64,000 bases of DNA, from assembly GCA_963585895.1 (NCBI GenBank), contig OY757939.1, positions 40,196,141-40,260,140 on the forward strand. Reading direction: 5' to 3'. This document shows, one piece after another, positions 48,656 to 59,869 of the stretch (its first letter is position 1; every line of letters starts with the position of its first letter). The translations under genes and the position numbers were made by a program. The DNA is from Sepioteuthis lessoniana (Eukaryota > Mollusca > Cephalopoda > Myopsida > Loliginidae). The notes beneath the pieces were generated by a model. That model searched no databases, was not told the origin of the DNA, and was given only the letters and a program-made list of their open reading frames with translations.

Positions 48656-49455
48656 CTAATTGGTTAGGTTGTCTTTTTATGGCATATCAACCCTTGTCAG
48701 TTACTTAATGTCAAAATATATATATGATCTATAAGCAAATAGTTTGAAGGTAACATTATTTTTTAATGAGCCAGAAGCTCATTTGTTTGCACATAGTTAA
48801 ATAGTTTCAAGTATTGTTATTCAGTATTTCTATTTAATATTAAGCAATTTGTACACAGCTGTATGATCCTTAGTAAATGATTGAACACTTCTACTTGGCC
48901 CATAAATGGGCCCTAACAGGTAATACCACTCTGGGTCAAAGTGAACCTGAGAGTAATAATAATGAAGATGTACTCCAATTTCCCCAAACTCCAGGACTGG
49001 AGCCTCGCTGTCAGGGGTAGTTTAGTTTCATCTGTTTGCACACTGTTAAATTGTTTCAAGTATTGCTATCTAAGCACCATTGACCTTCAAGCACTGCCTT
49101 CTAGAAACCTTTAAAATAAAATCAGATATGATACTTATTTGTCACAAGAGCAAGTCAAAGAACATGGTCAGGGCAATCATATAGGTGCTAGGACATGGTA
49201 TGACCAGCCGATTGATAGGATCAAGCCTCTCCAACTGCCCATCTAGCCCAGTAAGGGCTAAAGTGGAGTGCCATATAACCACTTCATTTCAGTTATCAGG
49301 TCATGGACTGTTCAGTCACCAGGATCACATCCTCAAGCATCACAGGTCACCACTCATAGTCAAAAGGTAGCCTTGTTGGAAGTGGGGGAGGTGCTTACTC
49401 CTCTGCATAGGTGCAGTCAGTGTATTTGACAGCTCTGGCAGATAGGACAGGCAAG
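48656..49455 (-). repeat. rpA retroposon with an unrelated 290-bp block
   Basis: Tail GTCTTTTTATGGCATATCAA. Modules at 48780-48890, GGGTCAAAGTGAACCTGAGA, a return to module sequence at 49030. Then a less AT-rich block (about 49080-49370) that matches nothing else here, then the end region GTGCAGTCAGTGTATTTGAC and AGCTCTGGCAGATAGGACAG. Confidence 0.7.
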
Positions 49456-50042
49456 TTCAAATGAAAAATAGTGTTCATCACTCAGATAAAAGGTAACCTG
49501 ATGTGAATCATTTGTTTTAGTGTTGTATTTTAGACATGTTGATATTTTGACATTGATAAGATAAAATGATCCCTAATCTCAGGTATATGATTTATATAGT
49601 TACACACATTTATAGATAATAGGAGAATGTTTTGAAAAGATAAGCTTGAAAAACTGTGATATGAAACTCAAAAAAGCTAATTCAAATAATGATGGATGGA
49701 TGGATGTTTCCACACAAGCTATTAGGTCATCAGGTTACCATGCCAAGTATTTTCCCTTGATGGCATCTCTCAGAGCAATGAGAATTACTTGGAAAAGAGA
49801 TTGAAACTATTAAGTATCATGCAAAAGATAGTACTGGGTTACATGATACCAACAAGAAGGAATGATCCTGACCTCATCTATCAAATAATCATAATCTACC
49901 AATATGAGGGGGGGGAGAGAGAGAGAGAGAGAGAGGCTGGGGAAAAAAAAAAAAGAAAAAAAAAAGAAGAGAAGAAGCAGCAGCAGCAGCAGCTCATTTT
50001 TGTGTGACTAATTATAAAACTATCATTAGAAAATTCAAGAAA
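49456..50042. other. Unassigned, purine-rich microsatellite at right
   Basis: (GA)n plus A/G-rich tract and (CAG)n at 49907-49993. The 72-codon open frame runs into this tract and is not supported. Confidence 0.4.
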
Positions 50043-50044
50043 TT

Positions 50045-50650
50045 CATGCCCTGTTAGCAGAGCTTAGAATATACTGACTGTATCCTCTGCAGAGGGTTAA
50101 GACCCCCCCCCCAAGGCTGTATCCTGGCAATGACACTAAACTGGATCTGATGGCAAGGGTCCAGTTCTGGAGAGTATAGAGTACCCCTTTATTGCCATTA
50201 CTCTCAGTTCCATTTTGATCCAGGGTGGTAGTACCTGTTAGGATCCCATCTATAGGACAAATAAATGTTTGAAAATTATTCATATCAAATAGGAATACTT
50301 GATACCATATAACTGTGTGCAAATCATTCATATTAAGAATAGTTACATGAACCTATAACTGTTTACTAGGGATTATTGTTAATTGAAATCCTAATTATGC
50401 AAACAAATGACCACTATTAGATAGAGATAATTTGAAACCATAGAATTATTAGTGTTAGATAGTTGTATGGTTTCAAGTATTACTGTGTACAAATTATTTG
50501 TATTAGATAAGAATACTTGATATCATAAAAAAAAACTATACAAAAAAAAAAATGTAAATATAAACATACAATGTATGCAATTCCTTAACCTTTAGACATA
50601 ATAGTCCAAGATGGATTGACATGTTGTTAAAACCAATAAAGATCATTTTA
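50045..50650 (+). repeat. rpB retroposon, full length
   Basis: Start ATGCCCTGTTAGCAGAGCTT. Then CTGATGGCAAGGGTCCAGTT, CAGGGTGGTAGTACCTGTTA, modules to 50520, and the tail CCTTAACCTTTAGACATAAT, GATGGATTGACATGTTGTTA and AAACCAATAAAG. Confidence 0.82.
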
Positions 50651-51614
50651 TATACTAATAATTCTCTAACTTTAAAATAAATTGAGCAATTGTTTTTACA
50701 AACCAATCTCTAAAAAGGAAAAGAATTAGTCAATATAAACAAAAAGCCTACTTTGCAATCAATAAGAGAAATTATATTAAAACTTATATTCTAAGCTGTA
50801 GTTGATAAACGCCATTTGTCTAACAGCTGGCTTTCTGTATATTAGAATAATTATTTACACAACACTAGAGGTCAGTTGTACTTGCCAGGAATAAAATGTC
50901 AAAAAAGTTGACAATTAACCAGTTATTGATTAGAGGTTAGGAGTTCAATCCATATTGGGGTTTTAAAAACATCACTCCCACTTAATGCACCAAGTCTTTC
51001 AATGTTACATTCTTTTGGCAGCTAATCAAGGCTTACATGGTTTTCATAGAAATTATTTTTATCTAGGATCGTGGCATTTATTTATCTATTTTTTTTCTTA
51101 AATTTGTTTTGATATTTCTTTTGAGAATTTGAGTTTCCAAATAATTCATCATCAATTGAAATTATGCATGCATTTCCTTCCACTTGCTCTTGTTAGCGTA
51201 AGGCAATTACTATGTTGTTTTTATTATCGACTATTATTGATTCACACAAAATCTTCCTCTTTCTCTTTATTTCACAACAGCCATGAAATAATCCTAAAAA
51301 AGTGGAGCCGTCTCTCATATTTTGAAGCAGTCATTATCAATTAACAATGGGATTTAGGTAAAGTATATAGATTTGAGGTGAAACCACATACAAATATAGC
51401 AAGTACTTTTTGAAATACAGACAAACTGGTTTTAGCTCAGTAATGTTAATGAGGCAGCATGTCATTGAATCAGAATAGAAAAATGAGGAATCTCTTTAGC
51501 AATGTCGGAATTATTTTTTCTTTAAACATTTAAACAAAAAAAAAAAAAAAAAAAAAAGCTACTTGATGAACCAACTTTAAATAAAACATATTTCATAATA
51601 AATACATGTTGCAT
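50651..51614. other. AT-rich, no gene recognised
   Basis: A 71-codon open frame at 51129-51344 has no recognisable domain. A tract at 51537-51557. Confidence 0.35.
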
Positions 51615-51616
51615 AT

Positions 51617-51864
51617 GGGTATCATCATAGGAAATGGACCTGATTAACCAAGTCCAAATCCTGGATGAGACTGCTTTTACATAATGCTAATACCTTTAGA
51701 AAAGGTATAAATCCGACTATACTCCTACCTATAGGTAGGGCAAACTGGGTTGTCAAGCCTTAGTTAAGCAACCAGTCTAGGAGAAGGAAAGCTGAAATCA
51801 AACCAGTTGCTCTCTGCTTAAACAAACTGACCTTGTGTTGCAGAGGTTGGGTAAATACAAACTA
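51617..51864 (+). repeat. SINE1, A-box region degraded
   Basis: CAAGTCCAAATCCTGGATGA (B-box region), AAGGTATAAATCCGACTATA, AGTCTAGGAGAAGGAAAGCT, and the tail TGACCTTGTGTTGCAGAGGT then TGGGTAAATACA. Confidence 0.78.
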
Positions 51865-52124
51865 AATAAAATATATCAAATTAGATCTGACAGGATATAA
51901 AATCCTCACACTTATTTACAATTAATATTACAGTATTAAAAATCTAGTTAGGTGCAAGTACTTGTAATCTATGATATAAAGATGAATATTAGCCTTCCAG
52001 ATACTAACTTTCATAATAAGAATTTAAGCTTTTCATTCCATTAGCTATTTCCTCATCCACTATACGACACACGCTTTCCTCCAATACATAGGGTATAATA
52101 GGTAAAACGGACATATTGGTCCAC

Positions 52125-52330
52125 GACATGTCGATGAAGAGTTTAAATTCAAAGTTTTCTTTCTAGACCTGTTGTCCTATTAAGTCTAAAGAGCTCAGTA
52201 TGCCCTGCTGTTTATTTATAGATGGAGAAGACATGATTTTTCCAAGAGGATTAGGTTGAAAGGAAATACCTCCACTTGAATTTGAAATCTGCCCTCTGAT
52301 TTTATTTTCTTAAGAGTAACCATATTGCAC
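52125..52330 (-). repeat. Degenerate SINE1
   Basis: Scattered matches on the minus strand: TTCTAGACCTGTTGTCCTAT, TAAAGAGCTCAGTATGCCCT, ATTTATAGATGGAGAAGACA, and ACTTGAATTTGAAATCTG. Confidence 0.45.
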
Positions 52331-52634
52331 AACATATGTAATAGTTAAAGAACAGACAATTGTTAATGAGTTTGATTCTCACAGGGTGTCCCATACATTT
52401 GACCTTGTGCTCAAAACAAGAATCATTAAAAAAAATAGCAAAATCAAAGTCAAGAGGATAATCTGCAGCAAAACATTTTTACAAAACTGGACAATAAACT
52501 GATTTTGTTTTCACATAATCTTAATAATTTATCTTTATCTTCCATAAAAGAACTAAACAATCAAGTAAAACAAAATAATTTGAATACTTAAGAAAAAATA
52601 AATCTTTTTTCAGTTCTTTATATTGGAAAGAATG
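52331..52634. other. AT-rich, no feature recognised
   Basis: No gene, repeat family or RNA feature identified. Confidence 0.4.
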
Positions 52635-52712
52635 GGAATGTTTGCCAATGGCCTGGGAGACTTGGGGTTCAATTCTAGGTTAAGTTATACCAAAAACTCA
52701 AAAAATGTTACT
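52635..52712 (+). repeat. SINE3 head fragment
   Basis: AATGTTTGCCAATGGCCTGG, GGTTCAATTCTAGG, and TTATACCAAAAACTCAAAAA. It breaks off directly into rpB. Confidence 0.75.
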
Positions 52713-53036
52713 GTTTTATGTTCTGAGGTAAGGAAACCATGTTCATTATACATTCATATTTAGATTTTCTGTGTAGTGGTTTACAAGGGTTGTTTTTTTT
52801 GTTTTCTTTTTGCATACAGTCCCATCAAATATGAATAATTTTAAAAACAGATCTATTTGACCCTAACAGGTACTACTACTCCAGGTCAGAGTGGGCCTGG
52901 GAGTAATGGTAATGAAAGGCTATTCTATAGTTCTAGAAATGGAGATACATCATACCTAGGACATTGTTTTGATTTTTTAACCCCCTGCAAATGATACATT
53001 TTTTATATTCTAAGATCTACTGATAATAAGAGTAGG
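52713..53036 (-). repeat. rpB retroposon, reduced
   Basis: Starts at TTTTATGTTCTGAGGTAAGG. Then CAGATCTATTTGACCCTAAC, GGTCAGAGTGGGCCTGGGAG, and a degraded end ATTCTAAGATCTACTGATAA. Confidence 0.75.
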
Positions 53037-53223
53037 ATGTTTTACTATTGTTACTTACTTTGTTCCAAATTAATAAACTTTACAGTCAGATATTTAAAAT
53101 ACTACCCCACCCCCCAAAAAAAACAAATCTCTCATCCTGTTATAACTTTATATCAAGATGTTACAATTTTGAGAGAGAGAGAAAATCTAATATGATTTTA
53201 TGGTACTACATTTACATACTGTA

Positions 53224-54855
53224 CTGGGGGCCCGACAATATTTTTCGGACAATTTAGTATTTGACTTTCCGAGTAGCATAGAGTGGCGAAATTCCTTCAA
53301 TAGAATAGCATAAACATATAAAGACAATACCTGTAATAACAATGGAAGAAAATCGATTAGGTAAGGAAAAATATTTAATTTTCATCATTTTTTTACAAAA
53401 CACACGCAACATTTTTCGGACATTGTTGAAAAACTGTTAATAGTCTGTAATATCACCTTTCTTCTCAATAACTTTTATCAATCTCTCTTCATAATGATCA
53501 AACATATACACAATAACATCTCTACGCGTTTCTATTAGTTGTTTTTTGGCTCCTAGTATTCGTTCCCATAGTTGAGCCTCCTTCGTTATTTCAGGTCTAT
53601 CATAGACAAGTTGCACAAGCATTTCCCAAACATTTTCTATTAAATTTAGATCTGGGCTTCTTGCAGGCCATTCCAAAGTAGTCATATTCACTTTAGCCAT
53701 CCATTCTTTCATGAGTTTTGACACATGGATGCTGCAATTGTCTTGCTGTAGAACGAAATCATTCCCCATCTCTCTTCTTATCTTTGGTAGGGCTTTCTCG
53801 TCCAGCAACTGTTTGTAGCTTTCGCTGTTCTGTCGTCCTTTCAGCCACTCCAACCATATATTTCCATTAGCAAAGATCATACCCCAAACCATAATTCCTC
53901 CTCCTCCCATCTGTCGTTTGTTCAGTACAACAGGCTCACCCCTTCTCGACCAAGTACACCATCCATCGGGCCCATCAAACTTGAAACGCTTCTCATCAGT
54001 AAATATAACCTTAAAGTCAACATGCAAACTTGAAACACTTCTCATCAGTAAATATAACCTTCTTTAAGTCAACATGCTTTGTTAACCACCTTTTAGCACA
54101 CTACATTCTTGCGCCTTTGTGTTTCTTTGTTAGTGTAATTTTTTTTCTTAGCCTTTGCATACTTCAAACCAATCCTATGCAGCGTTCTTTGTACTGTTTG
54201 GACGTTTACATCCAATTCACATTTCTCCTTCACTTTTCTTGCTGTAACTTTTTCTCCAGATGTCAAAAGCTGTGTCACAGTCCTCTTCATTCTCCTTCCA
54301 GTCCTCTTGCCAATTGATCTTTTCTGCCCTCTCTTCTTTTTCTGCTCGGAGTTTGTCTTCAGCATGTATTCGACCGTTGATTTTGACAGCTTCAAATCCA
54401 TGGCGATCCTTCTGATGCTGAGGCCATCTTCCCGCTTCTTCCATGCCAAACAAATGACTTCTTTTGAATGCATTTTACCTCATTAAACTTAATTGTTTTG
54501 CCAAGAAATGTTTGGACTATTTATGCTGTTAGATTGTCCTATGGTAACATAGTAGTAGGGATGCCAGTGCCCTAGAACAGTGTACAAGCAGAAAATTTGC
54601 ATACAGCAACATATACATGAACATAGCTCTTAATAAAATAGGATTTTTTGTCATGTCTGAAAAATAGTGTCGCGCAAGTTTTCACAAAAATCACAAAAGA
54701 CTAAAATTATCAAAGCCAAACCAAAAGAAAATGATTACACTAGTAGTGGATTTTCACTCCTCAACTATGTACTTACAATCTCAAAAGTTTTTGGCACTAG
54801 TGACCACCTTGAAGTACTTTTTTCAAAGTGTCCGAAAAATATTGTCGCGCCCCTG
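53224..54855 (-). mobile_element. Nearly complete Tc1-type transposon with double inner/outer repeats
   Basis: A 1,632-bp element flanked by TA at 53222-53223 and 54856-54857. The outer ends are inverted, with GACAATATTTTTCGGACA shared after a GC-rich tip (CTGGGGGCCC at left, CAGGGGCGC at right). A related inner motif occurs about 180 bp in from each end (CGCAACATTTTTCGGACA at about 53405, and TGTCTGAAAAATAGTGTCGC at about 54655, the latter inverted). This is the paired IR/DR architecture known from Sleeping Beauty-like Tc1 elements. Between them lies one minus-strand transposase gene with two disruptions. The surrounding sequence has no relation to it. Confidence 0.93.
53437..54473 (-). pseudogene. 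Tc1-family DD34E transposase, frameshifted
   Basis: Cut-and-paste transposase of the Tc1 group. It would bind the element ends and act in the nucleus. The N-terminal half (54473-54093, 126 codons) starts MHSKEVICLAWKKREDGLSI and has the paired helix-turn-helix DNA-binding region (SIRRIAMDLKLSKSTVEYML, VTARKVKEKCELDVNVQTVQ) with a basic linker. The C-terminal half (54045-53437) has the catalytic residues: D in FTDEKRF, D in LQQDNCSIH and E in NLIENVW, with 34 residues between the last two. The GGGGIMVWG box is also present. Two lesions separate the halves: an apparent 1-bp frameshift near 54095-54115, and a tandem duplication of about 50 bp (53976-54024 and 54026-54076) that repeats the first catalytic D region. 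Otherwise no internal stop is visible over some 330 codons, which suggests a young insertion. Confidence 0.92.
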
Positions 54856-54857
54856 TA

Positions 54858-55604
54858 CTAAGCACAAATAAAAACTCAATGTCTTTTTTGTGCTGATACA
54901 TGAAAAGACCTAATGTCTCTTCAAAATCTAAAAACAAGGTAAAGTATATTATTCATATGTATGAGCAATATTTAAAAAAAAAATCAGTTAAGTTTTAGAG
55001 GGAGAATACTCTGTTGGTTATTTTGTTAATCAGTTACAAGTAGTTAATGTGTTCAGGAAGTGTTTCAATGAGAAAATGCACACATTGAGATAAAGAGCTA
55101 CTATAGATATCAATTAATTCTTATAAGTAATTTAACAATAAAAAATATAGAATAATCTATTTCAGTTTATATTATAAAATCCAATTTATGCAAGTCTACA
55201 TTTATCTACTAAAAACAAAAAAAAACAATATATTAGAATTTAGTAGTACAATAGAATTTAAAATACTCAAAGTTAGAGAATAAAGCAATTTTCAATCCAA
55301 TTGGTAACATAATAGTTTGTGGGTCAACATTCATGCTCACCCAAATCATTATAATTTCTCAATAGAAGTAACTATTAAATGTTGATTACAGTATTTTGAG
55401 CTTAATGCCACTGGAGGTGGTCTTAAAATAAATATAGCTTTTAAGTTTGTTGTAGCAAAACTACTACCAAATCTGAAAACTTAATACAAATTAGCTTTGC
55501 TGCAAAAATAAATGATCAGTAAAATGAACACGAAAATAAATAAAACTAGTTTGCAGCTGCCATAGATAATAGTTTATTTACATTATTCCAAGTTATTTAT
55601 TTTA
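54858..55604. other. AT-rich, no feature recognised
   Basis: No gene or repeat family identified. Confidence 0.4.
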
Positions 55605-55794
55605 CACGAGTGGGCTGGAAACTTCATATGATGACGTCATATCTGCGGTTGATTTTTTTTTACCAATTGGATTCAAGCATCGATGCAAGAAGTGTGTGGA
55701 CCACAAAGGGGACCATATTTAAAAAATAAATCTCATTTGGTTATAATCCATGAGAGTATCTTGGTTAACCTAAGAACTTTTCAGCTGACCTTGG
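55605..55794 (+). mobile_element. MITE-M copy 3
   Basis: TA at 55603-55604 and 55795-55796. Ends CACGAGTGGGCTGGAAACTT and GAACTTTTCAGCTGACCTTGG. Interior ATGATGACGTCATATCTGCG, ACCAATTGGATTCAAGCATC and AAATAAATCTCATTTGGTTA. The 77-codon open frame over it is incidental. Confidence 0.82.
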
Positions 55795-55796
55795 TA

Positions 55797-56459
55797 GTGT
55801 CAGGTACTATCTTTAAATTGGTGTTATATATTTATCATATCATGTATATACCTATATTAAAAACAAAATTCTTGGATAACCATATTCTATATATATTACA
55901 CACACACATACATTGATTTAGTGTTATATAATTAAGGTAATGATTTTTTTTATATTAATCATTTTTCATTAATTATATATTTTTTTTTTTGTTTGGTAAG
56001 GCTTTGAACTATTCAGGTCTCTTAGTCCAGGTGCATAGTCAGATGGTACAGTCTTATGCCCATGTGGAAAGGATACAACAATCATCATCTGTCATAATAA
56101 ACCCCCAGACAGGAAATGGGGCTGGAGTGTGGATGACATCATGCCCAGAAGAGATGGTCCTGGGAATTTGAGGATTTTGAAAAGACAGTAGTTGAGGTCA
56201 ACTGTTGAAGGTAGCAGTTGAGTTTTTCGAATCTCAACCGGCAGAAATGAATTGAGATCTTAAACACCACAAGATGAGCCATGCATTAGGAGTGGGTCAG
56301 CATAGTATGGTTAGGATAGACTTAAGAATTGTGCCTCTCTCTCCTCGTGACACCAAGGACCGAAGCCAGAAATTAATACATCTGTTCATATCTGAAACGA
56401 CAGTCTGCCTGTATTTGTATTACTGTTGTTATCAATATCTTTATGGCTATACAACATTA

Positions 56460-56463
<4 letters not shown>
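55797..56463. other. Unassigned; 56000-56420 is less AT-rich
   Basis: The 400-bp patch has a composition unlike its AT-rich surroundings (for example GGAAATGGGGCTGGAGTGTG, AGTGGGTCAGCATAGTATGG, CTCGTGACACCAAGGACCGA). Open frames of 60 and 97 codons overlap it, but neither shows a domain or clear splice signals. It could be an untranslated exon, a non-coding RNA or an unrecognised repeat. Confidence 0.3.

Positions 56464-56510
<47 letters not shown>
56464..56510. repeat. (TA)n microsatellite
   Basis: TA run of about 22 units after a short GTGTG. Confidence 0.95.
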
Positions 56511-56512
<2 letters not shown>

Positions 56513-57374
56513 AACAATGCAAATAAAAATGCTCAATACCTTACAGGCAGAATTGGTTTCTAAATAAAAAGGGAAAAAACTAAAAAACATTTACCTTTAA
56601 AAACCTTAACTTTTAGTTCAAGTAACATGAAGCAGTCAGGCACTATAGTTATGGTTTTTTTCTTTTTGGATCATTCTTGTATTCTTAGCTTTCTGTTTCC
56701 TAAACCAATCAGATCCTTTCTATTATTCTTTTCATGGTCATTGCTCAAAAGATTACATATAAAATCCAATATTAACCACTCACTTCAATTTTCCCCACCA
56801 CTTATCCTTTTTCCTTCTTTCTTTATCAATCTTTCTTTGTTGCTTCTCCATTTATTATTATTTAACTGGGAGCTAAATGGCAGAGTAGATGTTGATTTAA
56901 GTGGTGACATCTTGACATCAATTCTAACTTTTGTCTAGCAGACTCTTGGTTTCCAAATTCTACTATTGCAAGTGTTTCTTCTAGGCATAGTTTACACTCT
57001 TAGTCTTCTGCTGCCATTACAGGCTTGCGCTCTCTTCACTATTATCCACTTTATTCCAAGTCCCCCCCCATAAGTATTCAGAATATCATACTCTTTTTTG
57101 TATATCTAATTTTAAAATGATGTTTTGTGGTTGTTACAACACATTTTTCAAGAGGTTGAGGTTGTCCCAAGATAAACCTTTTCAACATTCTGGTCTATAG
57201 ATTTCACTGTAGCCTTGTATACTATGATTTCCACTAGACATTCTTGTCTTCTCTTCTTCCTCTACAGTTGACCATTTCTCCTCTCCCTTTTATTTTAGTC
57301 CTTGATTTTACATGTATATAAATTTCATTATAAAAGGAAAGAATACATTAAGGAGTGTGCATAGATTAACAGTT
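56511..57374. other. T-rich/pyrimidine-rich, no gene recognised
   Basis: Long pyrimidine-rich tracts at 56640-56860 and 57230-57300 make hydrophobic open frames (103 codons at 56627) without a recognisable domain. Confidence 0.35.
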
Positions 57375-57377
57375 ACA

Positions 57378-57640
57378 GGAAATGGTATTGGCAACTCAAG
57401 ATCAAACCCTGGACAAGGCTGTTAGCATTTCACTTCACATTAATATCTTTTAATAAAGTATGAATCTATCTCTTTTCCCACCAGCTATGAGTAAATAGTA
57501 GGGCAGACTGGGTTCTTTAGCCTTGGTTAGACAACAAATCTAAGAGAAGGAAAATAAATTCAAACCAGCTTTACTCAGCTTAAAAAATGACCTTGTGTCA
57601 CATCCTGCCCATACAGGAAGGGTTGGATACATACATATAT
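57378..57640 (+). repeat. SINE1
   Basis: CAAGATCAAACCCTGGACAA (B-box region), CCACCAGCTATGAGTAAATA, AGCCTTGGTTAGACAACAAA, and the tail ACATCCTGCCCATACAGGAA then GGGTTGGATACATA. The A-box segment is weak. Confidence 0.78.
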
Positions 57641-58115
57641 GCATAAAATAATTTTCACAATATTTTTTAAATTGGTTGCATATATATTGTTAAAATATTC
57701 CTTTTTGCAAGTTTATATTTTAAATTTACATATACATAGAAGGGTGGCTCAATAAGTTCGTAGCATTATACAGACTATTATAAAACAGTTTTATCTGAAA
57801 TTTCCATTGTATTATATAGAATCTATAGGATTAATATTCACCACTGAATAAAGTGCATGAACAAAAAAAAAAAAAAAAAAAAAAAAAAGGGATTATGTTA
57901 AAAATATTTGATGTGTAAATAGATTCTTATTTCCTCATTAGGTTAAAAAGATTGATTTACCTACATATAAGAAGATTATGAAGTGAATAAAAAATAAAAA
58001 TAAAAAAAAGCTAATATAATTGACATAATTGTTTCTGTCTTTGATGGTATTGCTACAGGCTATTTGCCAGGAGTAGGTACAATCATATGGCAATTGAAAA
58101 ACCCTAAATTAATCA
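57641..58115. other. AT-rich, possible MITE end at 57741
   Basis: GAAGGGTGGCTCAATAAGTT CGTAGC (57741-57766) resembles a mariner/MITE end, but its partner was not found. Poly-A tract at 57863-57887. Confidence 0.35.
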
Positions 58116-58116
58116 C

Positions 58117-58757
58117 TGACTGATTAATTGACTTTAACAGCATATTTAGGGTTATTGTATGCTGAGAGGTAAGGGAATCGCATTCATTATATATTTATAT
58201 TTACATATTTTTGTCTAATTGTTTCTGAAGTTTTTTTTCCGCATAAAGTCATTTGATATCAAGTATTCTGATCAAATACAAATAATTCACAAAAAAATTG
58301 TATGGTTTCAAGTATTCCAATATAATACTAATAATTATATAGTTTCAAGTAATAATTTCTGTTCAATAAAAGTCACTTGTTTGTACACAGTTGTATGGTT
58401 TCAAGTAACTAATAATAATTGAAACTAGAATTGTTTACCAAGGATTAACTATTCTTAATACAAATAATTTGCACACAGTTCTAGGGTTTTATGTATATTT
58501 ATCCAATTCTAATTAATTTTCAAACATCTATTTGTCTCACAAATGGGATCCAAACAGGTACTACTACTATGAGAGTATACATGGGAGTATTGACAATAAA
58601 GGGGTATTCTACTCTCCACACAGCCCCAGAATTGGAACATTAGCATCAGATACTGTTCAGAGTCATACACAGGATACCCTCTTTTTTTTTTAGGGGGGGG
58701 GGGCTCTTACTCCCCAGCAGGGATAGAGTCAGTGTATTCCACTAACAGGGCTGTAGC
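58117..58757 (-). repeat. rpB retroposon, full length
   Basis: Tail GATTAATTGACTTTAACAGC, GCTGAGAGGTAAGGGAATCG. Modules GTATGGTTTCAAGTATTCCA and GTATGGTTTCAAGTAACTAA. Then CATCAGATACTGTTCAGAGT, and an end ACTAACAGGGCTGTAGC that lacks part of the hairpin. Confidence 0.8.
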
Positions 58758-58809
58758 TAACTAAACAATAATCTATATTATAATAATAATAATCTAATTT
58801 TTCTATGTA

Positions 58810-59731
58810 TGTGGTGCATTCAATAAGTTTGCAGACTTTTTTTTTTGTACAGGCATTTAAAATTGCTGTAGACTCTTGAAAAGTCAGTATGTTATTGCTA
58901 TACATCTTATGAGATGACTGACCAATTTTTATGATTTCAGCTTCAAATGAACAGCTACAGCAGCAATTGGAATACACCATACTACAGCCTGATTGTCACA
59001 GATGGTGAATTTCAAAAATGCAATCTGGACTTTAGAAGAACGATATGCAATAAAATTCTGTTTTAAACTTGGAAAAAATGCCATGCAATGAAAGCTGGAT
59101 CTACTGCTATGACCCAGAGATCAAGAGACAGAGTTCCCAGTGGAAGCATGCTAGCTCTCCCAGACCCAAGAAGGCCAGACAGAGCAAATCCACCCACAAA
59201 CTTTTGATGATCGCTTTTTTTGACAGCACTCACATGATCTACATGCACTAGGTTCCCACTGAACAGACAGTCAACAAGGAATACTATATTGAGGTTTTAA
59301 GGGAGTTCAGGAAGAAATTCTGTTGGAAGAGGCCAGCACTCTCCAAATCAGGTCAATGGCATTTCCACTAGGACAATGCACCAGTCCACAACTCCATCCT
59401 TGTCACAGACTATTTGACCAAGATGAGCATCAAGACAGTTCCCTCACCCTCCCTATAATCCAGACTTTGCTCCCTGTGACTTTTGCCTATTCCCTAAGCT
59501 CAGAGGCTGTCATCATTATGAGACAATTGAGGAGATGAAAGAGGCTGTGATGAAGGTCATTGACATGCTCACACAAGAGGACTTTCATGGGGCCTTCCAG
59601 AAGTTGTTGGAATGGTACAAGTACATTGGAGCCAGAGGAGATTACTTTGAAGGGGACTAGAGTTTCATGTATGTACTATCAATAAAAGTGCCCATACGAA
59701 AAAAGTCTGGAAACTTATTTAATGATCCTCG
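58810..59731 (+). pseudogene. Internally deleted mariner (family M-a), copy 2
   Basis: TA at 58808-58809 and 59732-59733. Ends TGTGGTGCATTCAATAAGTT and AACTTATTTAATGATCCTCG, the same family as the element at 20628. It lost the N-terminal DNA-binding segment but keeps the catalytic middle: WIYCYDPEIKRQSSQWKHAS (first D), then a stop replacing the codon after MIYMH. EVLREFRKKFCWKRPALSKS and HFH-stop-DNAPVHNSILVTDY (second D) follow. The third D region is frame-damaged (NPDFAPCDFCLF in another frame). The C-terminal EEMKEAVMKVIDMLTQEDFH follows. Dead, 922 bp. Confidence 0.85.
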
Positions 59732-59869
59732 TACTTTACTATAACACAGCAGGAATGGCTTTTTATCCAGGTTTTTATTCGCTCAATAGAACTAAATTGC
59801 TTAATAACTAACATTAGTAAGGGGACTGTGCTTGTGCTCACTCCAATAGAGATAAATACTAACTATAGA

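Noticed and set aside
56627..56938. 103-codon hydrophobic open frame as a transmembrane protein
   Set aside because: It arises from pyrimidine-rich sequence, with no domain, splice signals or neighbouring coding sequence.
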